Below are positions 25,485-34,531 of a DNA stretch of 64,000 nt, piece by piece; the first letter of the stretch is position 1; each line of letters opens with the position of its first letter. The notes beneath the pieces were generated by a model. It did not search any database. It worked only from the letters and a program-made list of their open reading frames with translations, and was not told where the DNA came from. A program made the position numbers and the translations under genes. Source of the DNA: Synechococcus sp. UW105 (GTDB lineage Bacteria; Cyanobacteriota; Cyanobacteriia; PCC-6307; Cyanobiaceae); NCBI RefSeq assembly GCF_900473935.1, contig NZ_UCNN01000009.1, forward strand, positions 87,892 through 151,891, written 5' to 3'.

Positions 25485-28400
25485 ATCACCCCCGCTTTGA
25501 TGCCAACCAATTTCCGTTGGAGCCTGGATTACGACTGCTTGAGGCCAGCGCAGGCACAGGGAAAACCTTCGCCCTGGCCCACCTGGTTCTGCGCCTGCTC
25601 AGCGAAGGGGAAACACCTCTGCAGGTGGAGCAGTTGCTGGTCGTCACCTTCACCGAAGCCGCAGCAGCGGAATTGCGTGACCGCATTACCCGTCGACTTC
25701 AGGATGCCCTGCGTCTTCTCCAGGGGGCCGACTCCAGCGACGCGGACAGTCCACTACAGGACTGGTTGAACACCCGCAAGAACAGTGATCACCGCAAGCT
25801 TGAAGGCCATCTGCTGCTCGCCCTCGAGCGGCTCGATCGTGCTGACATCACCACCATCCATGGCTTCTGCAGACGCACACTGCAGCGTCAAGCCCTCGAA
25901 GCGGGCCTTGGCCCATCGGTGGCCCTCGAGAGCCAAAGCCATGAGCGACGTGAACAACTCGTGCACGACTACTGGCACCAGCAAGTTCTGCCCTTGCCTC
26001 AAACGTTGCTAGCAGGTCTGCAGCAACGGGGGGTCGATCCAGACAGCCTGATCCGGATCCTCAGCAACCTGGATAGTGATCCTTCCTTGCAACTCGACCC
26101 CCTACCGGAAGGGGTGTCAGCGGAGCGACCCCTTCCCGCTCAGCTCGGCCAGCTTTGGAACGAGCGCTGGATGAACTTCCTCTCCCTCTGGCAGGAGAGA
26201 GCCGAATCTTTAGAGCAGGGATTCGCAACGGCGGCGGTTGAATTCAAGAGCCTTGGTGCGCCCTACAGCCCCTATCGCCTCAAACCAAAATCTGACCGTC
26301 TGAACAAAGTCCAGGACTGGATCAACTCCCTGGGGGAGACGATACCGGGCTACGACGATCTGCTCGCCCAGAGCGATCTGCAGAAGTATTTCCATCCAGG
26401 GCCATTCACGAAAATGGCAGCACCGGTTCACGGCGACCGGGTGTCACTACCGGAGAAGGCACTGCTCTTGGCCTGCGCCGACCTGGTGGATGGCCCGGCA
26501 GAAGCACTCCTCCTCCACTTTGGCCATTGGAGCCGCAGCGAGCTCAAGCGCCGCAGGGAACGCAGTGGCCAGATGAGCTTTGGGCAACTGCTGGAACAGC
26601 TTGATCCTGGCCCAGGCGATGGCGTACCTGGCCCCCTGCTGCAAACGGTGGCAAAGCGTTATAGGGCTGCACTAATCGATGAATTTCAAGACACCGATCC
26701 GATTCAGTGGCGCATTCTGGCTCGGGCCTTCACCGCCGACCCTGCCCAGCACCTTTTGGTCATGGTTGGCGATCCGAAGCAGGCGATCTACCGCTTTCGT
26801 GGTGGGGAACTGGCGACCTATCGGCAGGCCGCTGACCGGGCCGAAAACTGCTTTGGGCTGTACGAAAACCGCCGTTCCAGTGAAGGGCTCGTGCAGGCCC
26901 TGAATGGCCTGATGGAGCCGGGGCTCCCCCGCACAGGCCTTGCGGTTCCTGCCGTGCAAGCGAAGGCCGACACAGGACGCCTCATGCTTCCGGAAGGAGA
27001 GTCTCCTCTCCAGCTTCTTGAGCTGGATCCAACCCAGCTCGAAGACATGGTGGCGACGTTCTGCCAGCAGCTGCTGCAACAGCAACTGAAGCTGACGGAC
27101 GGACCAAGCCCTCGCTCACTGGTGCCTGGGGATCTCTGCCTATTGGTGAGCCAGCACAGCCAAGCCGAAGCCCTACGTGCTGCGCTGGAACGCCGTCAGA
27201 TCCCGAGCCGTTTAGTCAGCAAAGGAGACGTGTTCGAGAGCATCGGCGCCAACGCCCTGCAGCGATTCCTCGATGCCCTAGCCCAACCAGGGCATAACGG
27301 CCGTCAGCGTCTGCTAGCGGCCTCGCCTCTGTTGAGCTGGTCAGCTGCGGAGATCCAAACAGCTGACACACGACGCTGGGATCACCTCGCCGCCGAGTTG
27401 AACCTTCTGGCGGAACGTCTACCGCGCCAGGGGCTAACGGCGGTTCTTGCTCAGCTACAGGGCAGCGAAGGACTGGCGCAGCTCTCCATACGCGGCCGGG
27501 TTCTCGCCGATCTTCAGCAGGCCGCCGAACTGGTGCAAGAACAGATGCACCGTCAAGGCCTAGGTGCTCAGCAGGCGGCCGACTGGCTCCGACGACAGCG
27601 CCTGCAGGAGCATCGCGAAATCCCTGATGCGCATCTATGTCGCAGCGATGCAGCAGAGTCCGCGATCGCCGTGGTCACGGTGCACCGCAGCAAAGGTCTC
27701 GAGTATCCCGTCGTGATTTGTCCCTACCTCTGGAAGGGCAGCAAAACGATCAGGGCCGATACCCGGATGATCGGTCGTCGGTGGACACCGGAGCCAGGGG
27801 GGCCGCCCCACATGGATCTTCACCTCAACCCTCACTGGGGCCGCGGCCGCCTTGCCTCCCAGCAGGATCAACAGGCCCAGGCGGCTGAAGCTGAACGCCT
27901 GGCCTACGTGGCCTGCACCCGCGCGCGCCATCTTCTGGTGCTGGGCTGGCCAGGCGCCGACCTGGCGGAAGCAGGAAACCCACTCAGCAATTGGCTTGTG
28001 GACGGGAGCAGGGAACGGGAGCTTCCTCTGCTTCGTCTCAGCCTTGAGGCCTCAGGCAAGGGAGCTCCCTGGCAGCCCCCCCCTCCGGAAGGAGACCTGG
28101 CGATCAGCCCTGTACCAGCACGCAGCCTTGACAGCCGCTGGGGCCGAGCCAGCTACTCCGCCTGGGCCCATTCGCAGAAGGCCATACCGCCGACCATGCA
28201 GGAGGACGGTCGAGACACCGATGCGCTGGGCCTGGATCAAAGCGAAACGGGCGATTCGCCTGGCGATTTTTCCAATCAAACAACAGAAAACGGAATCACC
28301 TGGGAGGAGCTCGGGCCTCTGGCGGACTTCCCTCGAGGCGCCGGCCCCGGTGAGGCCCTGCATCGGATTTTGGAGCGGATCAACTACAACCAACTGGCAG

Positions 28401-29140
28401 GCGGTGATCTTGAGCCATGCCGGACCGTGGTGGAGCAGGAGCTGCCCCGCGCAGGACTGAGTGATGCGCTCGCAGATCCACTGATCAAAGGGCTCATCCA
28501 ATTGGTGCAAAGCCCTCTCGGAGGACCGCTTGGGTCCTACCGACTTGGTGATCTGACAGCGGGCAGCTGGCTCAACGAGATGAACTTCGATCTGCCCTTG
28601 GCCCACACCATGGCGAAGCGGCAGGTACGCAGCAGTGGCCTGGCCAGGGTTTTTCAGAACCATCCCGGCGGCGTGTTCAACACCGCTTATGCCAACAGGC
28701 TCAGTCAGCTGGAGATCGCCAGCAGAGGCTTTCTCACCGGCTCAATCGATTTGGTCTTCCAATGCAAAGAGCGTTGGTGGGTCGCCGATTGGAAGAGCAA
28801 CTGGCTCGGGCAACGTGATCAGCAGGGAACGGTGCGTCAATGCGGGCCAAGTAGCTACTCACAGGAGGCGATGGTGCGCCTGATGGCGAATAATCACTAC
28901 CCATTGCAAGCTCACCTCTATGTGGTCGCTCTGCATCGCTACCTGAAATGGCGACTGCACGACTACAGACCGGAGCGACATCTGGGTGGCTATGCCTATG
29001 TGTTCTTGAGGGGTGTACCCGGCGCCATCAACCACCCCGGGCACTCAGCCAAGGCACCTACCCCAGGTGTGTTGGTCGATCAACCCAGCCTGGAAAGAGT
29101 GATGGCCTTGGATGCACTGTTGCAAGAGGGCCAACCATGA
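25481..29140 (+). CDS. recB: Exodeoxyribonuclease V subunit beta (RecB)
   Basis: A 1,219-residue helicase-nuclease. Walker A is ASAGTGKTFALAHLVLRL at 22-39 (Lys28), motif II DEFQDTDPIQWRILARAF near residue 404, and ATPase motif VVTVHRSKGLEYPVVICPYL near 730. The C-terminal nuclease domain has GSIDLVF with WVADWKSN, giving the Asp and Lys residues of the RecB nuclease centre. The start is TTG at 25481, overlapping recC by four bases, and the stop overlaps the recD ATG by four bases. Length and domain order are those of RecB in the RecBCD double-strand-break repair machine. Confidence 0.97.
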   Translation: MNHPRFDANQFPLEPGLRLLEASAGTGKTFALAHLVLRLLSEGETPLQVEQLLVVTFTEAAAAELRDRITRRLQDALRLLQGADSSDADSPLQDWLNTRKNSDHRKLEGHLLLALERLDRADITTIHGFCRRTLQRQALEAGLGPSVALESQSHERREQLVHDYWHQQVLPLPQTLLAGLQQRGVDPDSLIRILSNLDSDPSLQLDPLPEGVSAERPLPAQLGQLWNERWMNFLSLWQERAESLEQGFATAAVEFKSLGAPYSPYRLKPKSDRLNKVQDWINSLGETIPGYDDLLAQSDLQKYFHPGPFTKMAAPVHGDRVSLPEKALLLACADLVDGPAEALLLHFGHWSRSELKRRRERSGQMSFGQLLEQLDPGPGDGVPGPLLQTVAKRYRAALIDEFQDTDPIQWRILARAFTADPAQHLLVMVGDPKQAIYRFRGGELATYRQAADRAENCFGLYENRRSSEGLVQALNGLMEPGLPRTGLAVPAVQAKADTGRLMLPEGESPLQLLELDPTQLEDMVATFCQQLLQQQLKLTDGPSPRSLVPGDLCLLVSQHSQAEALRAALERRQIPSRLVSKGDVFESIGANALQRFLDALAQPGHNGRQRLLAASPLLSWSAAEIQTADTRRWDHLAAELNLLAERLPRQGLTAVLAQLQGSEGLAQLSIRGRVLADLQQAAELVQEQMHRQGLGAQQAADWLRRQRLQEHREIPDAHLCRSDAAESAIAVVTVHRSKGLEYPVVICPYLWKGSKTIRADTRMIGRRWTPEPGGPPHMDLHLNPHWGRGRLASQQDQQAQAAEAERLAYVACTRARHLLVLGWPGADLAEAGNPLSNWLVDGSRERELPLLRLSLEASGKGAPWQPPPPEGDLAISPVPARSLDSRWGRASYSAWAHSQKAIPPTMQEDGRDTDALGLDQSETGDSPGDFSNQTTENGITWEELGPLADFPRGAGPGEALHRILERINYNQLAGGDLEPCRTVVEQELPRAGLSDALADPLIKGLIQLVQSPLGGPLGSYRLGDLTAGSWLNEMNFDLPLAHTMAKRQVRSSGLARVFQNHPGGVFNTAYANRLSQLEIASRGFLTGSIDLVFQCKERWWVADWKSNWLGQRDQQGTVRQCGPSSYSQEAMVRLMANNHYPLQAHLYVVALHRYLKWRLHDYRPERHLGGYAYVFLRGVPGAINHPGHSAKAPTPGVLVDQPSLERVMALDALLQEGQP

Positions 29141-30801
29141 CCAGCGTCCTCGGCAACAGCTTGGTCGAAGCTCTGATGCGGCTCCTGCCACCGATGGAAG
29201 CCGATGTCAGTGTCCTGGAGGCCGTGGTCCTTGCGCTGACCGATGCCTTGGAGCAAGGCGAGCTCGGGATCCACCTCAAGGGCGAAACACCCGATGGCAT
29301 CACTGCTGAGCAATGGCCAAAGAGGATGCTTCAGGTCTTAGAGGCCAGTGGCTGGATGGTCTCGAGCCAGACCCTCAACGACAAGCCTGAGGCGCCGATC
29401 GTTCACGACGGCGATTGGCTGCGCTGGCGACGTTGGCATCAGGACCTGGACAGCTGCCTGCAACGTCTGCTGGAGCTGGGCGAGTGTCCAATGGTCGAGC
29501 CACCCCCACCTGAGCTGCTGGAGACGTGCCGCATCCAGGCGGAAGAGGCAGGGTTAGACGGCTGCCAATGCGACGCGGTCATCACGTTGCTGCAACGGCG
29601 GCTGGTCCTGCTCACTGGTGGCCCTGGTACCGGCAAGACCTCCACCGTGGTGCAGATGCTGGCGGCTGCCCTACGACGCAAACCTGACCTTCGCATTCAG
29701 CTGTCTGCTCCGACCGGCAAGGCAGCATCCCGCCTGCTCGAGGCCGTGACTTTGGGTGGCGAGGGGCTGGAGCCTGAGCAAGCCAAGCCCTTGACCCAGC
29801 TCACCAGCTGCACCTTGCACCGTCTGCTCGAAGCGCAGGGAGAGGGACGGTTCCGCCGCAATCAACAGACCCCTCTCGACCTCGACTTACTGGTGGTGGA
29901 TGAATTCTCGATGGTGGATCTGCCCCTGATGGGAGCACTCCTGGATGCCATGCCCGCGCACGGCCAGTTGCTGTTGGTCGGTGATGCCAATCAGCTCCCC
30001 CCTGTTGGCCCCGGAGCTGTGCTGCAGGAGCTGATCCAGCCTCAACGTCTCCAGCGACTCGGTACCGCTGCGGTCGAACTGCGCACCACCTATCGCAATG
30101 ACGGTGCGATCGCGGTTCTCGCTTCACAACTACGTGAAGGGATGACGGGCCTGGACCAAAAATGCCTCAGCCGTCTCAAGCCAAACGACAATGTGACCTG
30201 GCTGGAGGCCCCCAGTCAGGCCCTGCCATCCGTGCTGGTGGAACTGCTTCTGAAGCAACAGGAGTGCCTCAAAGCACTGGCCAGGACTCTGCGCTGGCAA
30301 AATGACGATCCCCATCCCGACGATGTAGCCGCCCTGCTTGGACAGCTGGAGGCTGAGATCGCCCTCAGTCCGGTGAGACAAGGCCCTTGGGGCGTTGAGG
30401 CCATCCACCGGGCCTTGCTGGGGGAGCTCAGCCGCAGGCCTGTTCAACACTGGCCAGCAGGAACGCCGGTGCTCAATCGCCACAACAGACCGGAGCAAGG
30501 ACTGGCCAATGGGGATATCGGTGTGATGGTGCAGAGGGATCAGCACTCGCTTGTGCTGCTGCCTGGAGGACGCCTGCTTCACCCGGCCCAGCTGTCTGGA
30601 GCGGAACCCGCCTTCGCCCTTACCGTGCACAAATCCCAAGGCAGCCAGTACGGCCGCGTGGCCCTGCTGCTCCCCCCAACCCGGTATCCAGACCCCCGTC
30701 TGGCCTACACCGGCCTGACCCGTGCCCGTTCAAAGGTGCTGCTAATCACACCTTTAATCAGCAAAAACCTGGCCGGATCAGAGCAACCTCGCCATGCTTG
30801 A
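29137..30801 (+). CDS. recD: Exodeoxyribonuclease V subunit alpha (RecD)
   Basis: A 554-residue SF1B helicase. The start is ATG at 29137, within the recB stop (ATGA); the open frame continues upstream but is shadow. Walker A is LLTGGPGTGKTSTVVQML with Lys167; motif II is VVDEFSMVDLPLMGALL, and ALTVHKSQGSQYGRVALLLP with YTGLTRARSKVLL give motifs V-VI. It is the fast 5'-3' motor of RecBCD. With recC and recB upstream in the order C-B-D, all three subunits of the complex are present and intact. Confidence 0.96.
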   Translation: MTSVLGNSLVEALMRLLPPMEADVSVLEAVVLALTDALEQGELGIHLKGETPDGITAEQWPKRMLQVLEASGWMVSSQTLNDKPEAPIVHDGDWLRWRRWHQDLDSCLQRLLELGECPMVEPPPPELLETCRIQAEEAGLDGCQCDAVITLLQRRLVLLTGGPGTGKTSTVVQMLAAALRRKPDLRIQLSAPTGKAASRLLEAVTLGGEGLEPEQAKPLTQLTSCTLHRLLEAQGEGRFRRNQQTPLDLDLLVVDEFSMVDLPLMGALLDAMPAHGQLLLVGDANQLPPVGPGAVLQELIQPQRLQRLGTAAVELRTTYRNDGAIAVLASQLREGMTGLDQKCLSRLKPNDNVTWLEAPSQALPSVLVELLLKQQECLKALARTLRWQNDDPHPDDVAALLGQLEAEIALSPVRQGPWGVEAIHRALLGELSRRPVQHWPAGTPVLNRHNRPEQGLANGDIGVMVQRDQHSLVLLPGGRLLHPAQLSGAEPAFALTVHKSQGSQYGRVALLLPPTRYPDPRLAYTGLTRARSKVLLITPLISKNLAGSEQPRHA

Positions 30802-30818
30802 AACCCCGCAGGGAGACG

Positions 30819-31175
30819 GTGAGCAGCGCAGATGAACGGGTGATCCGCCCCTGGGGGTGGTACGAAGAACTGCGGGAAGGTTCCGGTTACAAGCTCAAAC
30901 GACTCTGGCTCGATGCAGGTCAGAGGCTGAGCCTGCAACGTCATCACCATCGCAGCGAGAACTGGACAGTGGCGGAAGGGAGCGGCGCTCTGCTCTGCGA
31001 TGGCCGCTGGAGCTCAGCGACCCCTGGCATGACACTGCACATCCCCTGTGGCGCCATTCACCGAGCGCAGGGCGGGGAAGAGGGACTGCTGCTGATTGAG
31101 GTGCAGCACGGTGCATTGCTTGAGGAAAGCGACATCGAACGATTGGAAGATGATTTCGGTCGAGTGTTAAGTTGA
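30819..31175 (+). CDS. Cupin (mannose-6-phosphate isomerase-like)
   Basis: A 118-residue single-domain cupin. The start chosen is GTG at 30819 because a GGGAG ribosome binding site lies just upstream; a TTG at 30798 overlapping the recD stop is the alternative. It begins ERVIRPWGWYEELREGSGYK and has the metal-binding pattern RHHHRSENWTVAEGSG with PGMTLHIPCGAIHRAQ, as in the C-terminal domain of type II phosphomannose isomerases and GDP-mannose pyrophosphorylases. Such stand-alone domains may isomerise sugar phosphates; activity is unproven. It ends the phosphatase-recCBD run. Confidence 0.85.
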   Translation: MSSADERVIRPWGWYEELREGSGYKLKRLWLDAGQRLSLQRHHHRSENWTVAEGSGALLCDGRWSSATPGMTLHIPCGAIHRAQGGEEGLLLIEVQHGALLEESDIERLEDDFGRVLS

Positions 31176-31279
31176 TCAATCAACCTTGAAAGAAAGGGCA
31201 AGCAATCAGATCGGCCTCGGCCGTGTTGGACTTTGCCGGCCTGACTTGCAGGGATCAATCAGGCCACTGCCTTTTCAAA

Positions 31280-33109
31280 ATGACTCAAAGTGCAGCGCAC
31301 GGAGATTTCGCGTGCTCAGTGGATCTCAGCGCCACAGAGCTGGCAGCAGAGGGCGAAACGACCCCTGCGACTGAGGAAACCAGCGATACCAACGCGGTGT
31401 TCACCACGGTGATTGAAACAACCGAAGACACCCCAGACGAGCCCTCTGGATTTGCCCAGTTCGGCTTCAGCGATGCGCTGTTAAACACCCTCAACGAGAA
31501 GGGATATAAGGAGCCCTCCCCGATCCAGGCGGCCGCATTCCCCGAGCTCATGCTCGGCCGTGATCTCGTTGGCCAGGCACAAACCGGCACTGGCAAAACC
31601 GCGGCCTTCGCCCTACCCATCCTGGAACGCTTGCAGGAGGATGGCCCACGCCCACAGGCTCTGGTGCTTGCCCCCACTAGGGAACTGGCGATGCAGGTGG
31701 CGGACTCCTTCCGTGCCTACTCGGCCGGCCATCCCCATCTCAATGTCTTGGCCATCTACGGAGGATCTGATTTCCGGTCCCAGATCCACGCTCTCAAACG
31801 CGGCGTTGATGTGGTGGTGGGCACCCCAGGGCGTGTGATGGACCATATGCGTCAGGGCACGCTCGACACCAGCGGCCTGCGCTGCCTGGTTCTCGATGAA
31901 GCCGATGAAATGCTGCGCATGGGCTTCATCGACGATGTCGAATGGATTCTCGATCAGTTGCCGGAACAGCGGCAGGTGGTGCTGTTCTCAGCCACGATGC
32001 CCTCCGAGATCCGCAGGCTATCCAAGCGCTACCTCAGCGAACCGGCTGAGATCACGATTAAAACGCAGGAGAAGGAAGCACGTCGCATCCGCCATCGCTG
32101 CATCACCCTCCAGAACAGCCACAAACTTGAAGCCCTCAACCGGGTGCTGGAGGCCGTCACCGGCGAAGGGGTGATCATCTTCGCCCGCACCAAGGCGATC
32201 ACCCTCAATGTGTCTGAATCCCTTGAGGCTGCTGGCCATGATGTGGCTGTGCTCAATGGCGATGTTCCCCAGAACCAGCGGGAGCGAACTGTGGAACGGC
32301 TGCGCAAGGGAACGGTCAACATCCTTGTCGCCACAGATGTGGCTGCACGAGGCCTGGATGTGGAGCGCATTGGTCTAGTGATCAACTACGACATGCCCTT
32401 CGACAGCGAGGCCTACGTGCATCGCATCGGTCGGACCGGTCGCGCAGGCCGCACCGGCGAGGCCATTCTGTTCGTGACGCCTCGCGAACGACGCTTTGTC
32501 AACAACCTCGAGCGTGCTGTCAACCAGGAGATCGAGCCAATGGCGATCCCCAGCAATGCGGAGATCAACCAAGCGCGTCTCGACAAGCTTCGGCAGCGGC
32601 TCACCGATGCGGCCACTGGCGAAGCCCGTCAGCCCGATGAATCCGCCCTGCTGCAGGAATTACTCCAGCGCGTCAGCAACGAGCACGACATCGAACCCTC
32701 CCGGCTTGCGCTCGCCGCGCTGACCCTTGCCGTCGGCACAGGTCCTCTGTTGGTACAGGGCGATGAGAGTTGGCTGCAAAATACCGGCCGCCAGCGGTTC
32801 GAACGTCGCGACGACCGTTTCGGCGAGAGAGGTAATCGCCGCAGACCCGAGCGCGCGTCGCGTCCACCCGAAGACAATATGGAACGATTTCGCGTCGAGG
32901 TGGGACATCGTGATCGCGTCAAACCCGGCAACCTCGTTGGTGCGATCGCGAATGAATCCGGCCTGCAAGGTCGCATGATTGGTCGCATTCAAATTTTTGA
33001 ATCCCACAGTTTTGTGGATCTTCCCAAAGGCATGCCACAGGATGTTTTCGCGTCTCTGAAGCGGCTCAAGGTGATGAACAGAGAACTACAGATTCGGCCC
33101 GCTACTTAA
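31280..33109 (+). CDS. deaD: DEAD-box RNA helicase (DeaD/CsdA type)
   Basis: A 609-residue helicase from the ATG at 31280. The Q-motif (GYKEPSPIQAAAFPELM), motif I AQTGTGKTAAFALP, motif II VLDEADEMLRMGF, motif III SAT and motif VI HRIGRTGRAGRTG are all intact. After a linker rich in Arg and Asp (FERRDDRFGERGNRRRPERA), the C terminus is a DbpA-type RNA-binding domain (DRVKPGNLVGAIANESGLQ to FVDLPKGMP). Such enzymes unwind RNA in ribosome assembly and mRNA decay and are cold-induced in cyanobacteria (CrhR type). A 50-codon acidic N-terminal tail precedes the Q-motif. Confidence 0.96.
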   Translation: MTQSAAHGDFACSVDLSATELAAEGETTPATEETSDTNAVFTTVIETTEDTPDEPSGFAQFGFSDALLNTLNEKGYKEPSPIQAAAFPELMLGRDLVGQAQTGTGKTAAFALPILERLQEDGPRPQALVLAPTRELAMQVADSFRAYSAGHPHLNVLAIYGGSDFRSQIHALKRGVDVVVGTPGRVMDHMRQGTLDTSGLRCLVLDEADEMLRMGFIDDVEWILDQLPEQRQVVLFSATMPSEIRRLSKRYLSEPAEITIKTQEKEARRIRHRCITLQNSHKLEALNRVLEAVTGEGVIIFARTKAITLNVSESLEAAGHDVAVLNGDVPQNQRERTVERLRKGTVNILVATDVAARGLDVERIGLVINYDMPFDSEAYVHRIGRTGRAGRTGEAILFVTPRERRFVNNLERAVNQEIEPMAIPSNAEINQARLDKLRQRLTDAATGEARQPDESALLQELLQRVSNEHDIEPSRLALAALTLAVGTGPLLVQGDESWLQNTGRQRFERRDDRFGERGNRRRPERASRPPEDNMERFRVEVGHRDRVKPGNLVGAIANESGLQGRMIGRIQIFESHSFVDLPKGMPQDVFASLKRLKVMNRELQIRPAT

Positions 33110-33113
33110 ATCC

Positions 33114-33404
33114 ATGTCATCTCGTATGCCTGCTCTGCTCAAGGCGACACTGGTGCCAATTGGCCTGTCAGCAACGATGGCGGCACTGCCAGGTGACGCC
33201 TGGGCAGAAGGAGATGACGGACTGATTACACAATTTTGTCTAGCCAGCTTCAATGCAGCCATGGCCCACGCCGGTCAATCCCCACCGGATGGGATGGGAA
33301 GCTACACCTGTCGTTGCTTCCTCGATGAAGTGAAATCTGGGGCCTCGATCGACGCAGCCCAAACCACCTGCAAGTCCAAAGCAGCCTCGATTTACAAGCT
33401 CTGA
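33114..33404 (+). CDS. Small exported four-cysteine protein
   Basis: A 96-residue protein starting four bases after the helicase stop. Residues 1-31 are a signal peptide (LKATLVPIGLSATMAALP, cleavage after AWA). The mature 65 residues hold four cysteines at 42, 66, 68 and 86 with a C-x-C pair (YTCRCFLDEV), suggesting two disulfides or metal binding. The pattern QFCLASFNAAM followed by CRCFLDEVKSGAS resembles small periplasmic proteins found in marine Synechococcus. It is probably co-transcribed with deaD. Function unknown. Confidence 0.75.
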   Translation: MSSRMPALLKATLVPIGLSATMAALPGDAWAEGDDGLITQFCLASFNAAMAHAGQSPPDGMGSYTCRCFLDEVKSGASIDAAQTTCKSKAASIYKL

Positions 33405-33807
33405 AACATCGAAAAACAGCTGGACAGACACCCCCCACGCAAGCCAGAAGGACACACTTTCAGCATTGAGGGGATTCCAACTGCTCTGATCGAGTTCAAC
33501 CACGCGCTGGCGCACTCCGAGCGACAGACCACTCCATCCGAGATGCTTTCAAGCGTAAAAAGCAGGTGTGCTGCGATCCACACCCGTCTGCCTTCAAGCG
33601 ATTCAAGAGAACCCCTTGAAGGCTCTTGTGACAGTCTGTTAGGCCGAGATCGACCCACCTGGCCCTGTAGCGTGGAGCGGCATCAGCTTCAGCGTTCGGC
33701 TCTGATCGGCTCGCTCCCCCAGCTTCAGCTCAACAGCTCCAGCATCAAGGACATCCTTTTCGGACCACGACTTCACTGATCACACACGTCCAACGGTCCC
33801 CACAGGA
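33405..33807 (+). other. Long upstream region of the RRM gene
   Basis: About 400 bases without a supported gene; frames on both strands are shadows. An inverted repeat lies at 33591-33598 (CCTTCAAG) and 33615-33622 (CTTGAAGG), able to form an 8-bp stem. Cold-responsive RNA-binding protein genes of cyanobacteria often have long leaders, so part of this could be a regulated 5' UTR; that is inference. Confidence 0.4.
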
Positions 33808-34179
33808 ATGACCATTTACATCGGCAACCTCTCCTTCCAGGCTGAGCAGGAAGACCTGCTTGACCTGTTCAGCCAGTACGGCGAAGTTAAGAGCGCCAGC
33901 CTCCCCCTCGACCGGGAAACCGGTCGCAAACGCGGCTTCGGCTTCGTTGAGATGAATACCGATGCCGACGAGCAGAAGGCCATCGATGACCTCCAGAACG
34001 TTGAATGGATGGGTCGGATGATCCGCGTCAATAAAGCAACCCCCCGCGAGCGTACCGGTGGCGGTGGCGGTGGCGGTGGCCGCGGCGGCTACGGCGGTGG
34101 CGGCGGTGGCGGCTACGGCGGTGGCGGTGGCGGTGGCGGCTACGGCGGTGGCGGTGGCGGTGGCGGAAACCGTTGGTGA
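33808..34179 (+). CDS. Glycine-rich RRM RNA-binding protein
   Basis: A 123-residue protein. Residues 1-80 are one RNA recognition motif with RNP2 IYIGNL at 3-8 and RNP1 RKRGFGFVEM at about 41-50. The rest is a glycine tail made of GGGGGGGG, RGGYGGG and YGGGGGGGG blocks ending NRW. Such Rbp proteins in cyanobacteria are chiefly cold-induced and have been linked to mRNA localisation and stability. The start is ATG at 33808 with AGGA just upstream. The tail is encoded by a GGCGGT-type tandem repeat (about 34062-34167), which makes its length prone to change. A strong terminator follows. Confidence 0.95.
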   Translation: MTIYIGNLSFQAEQEDLLDLFSQYGEVKSASLPLDRETGRKRGFGFVEMNTDADEQKAIDDLQNVEWMGRMIRVNKATPRERTGGGGGGGGRGGYGGGGGGGYGGGGGGGGYGGGGGGGGNRW

Positions 34180-34208
34180 ACTGACCACCTCGCCTCATTG
34201 TTCATTCA

Positions 34209-34236
34209 GGCCACCTGCGCAAGCGGTGGCCTTTTT
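34209..34236 (+). terminator. Intrinsic terminator of the RRM gene
   Basis: GGCCACC at 34209-34215 pairs with GGTGGCC at 34225-34231, with an inner GC-GCAA-GC tetraloop stem, and five T residues follow. It lies 30 bases after the RRM stop and is a classic Rho-independent terminator. Confidence 0.9.
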
Positions 34237-34262
34237 GCTGTTAGCAACGAGGAGCGAAAGCC

Positions 34263-34460
34263 TCAGTTCGTGCCGAGCTCGTCCAGCTCCTGGCGAAGAT
34301 CCATTTGCTCGGATCGAGCGATCAACCGGTTAGAGAGATCGAGCTGATCCACAGCTTCGCTCCGATCTGGGCGCAGATGGGGGAGGACTGAGCGCAGGCC
34401 GCGACGACGCTTGCGTGCCACAAAGCGGTGAAATCGATTAATCGAACGGGAACGGGTCAT
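34263..34460 (-). CDS. Small basic protein, unknown function
   Basis: A 65-residue frame from the ATG at 34460 (a GTG lies two codons upstream). The N-terminal half is strongly basic (SINRFHRFVARKRRRGLRSV) and the C-terminal half is an acidic/basic helix with DQLDLSNRLIARSEQMDLRQ. This charge pattern could bind nucleic acid or ribosomes, but no family is recognised. It is divergent from the ABC exporter and converges on the RRM gene terminator. Confidence 0.55.
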   Translation of the reverse strand: MTRSRSINRFHRFVARKRRRGLRSVLPHLRPDRSEAVDQLDLSNRLIARSEQMDLRQELDELGTN

Positions 34461-34531
34461 GAACACCTCATCGCTCTAAGAGAGGTCTAGAACTGATAAC
34501 AAGAAAAAACCGTTCCTTCGCAACAGAACGC

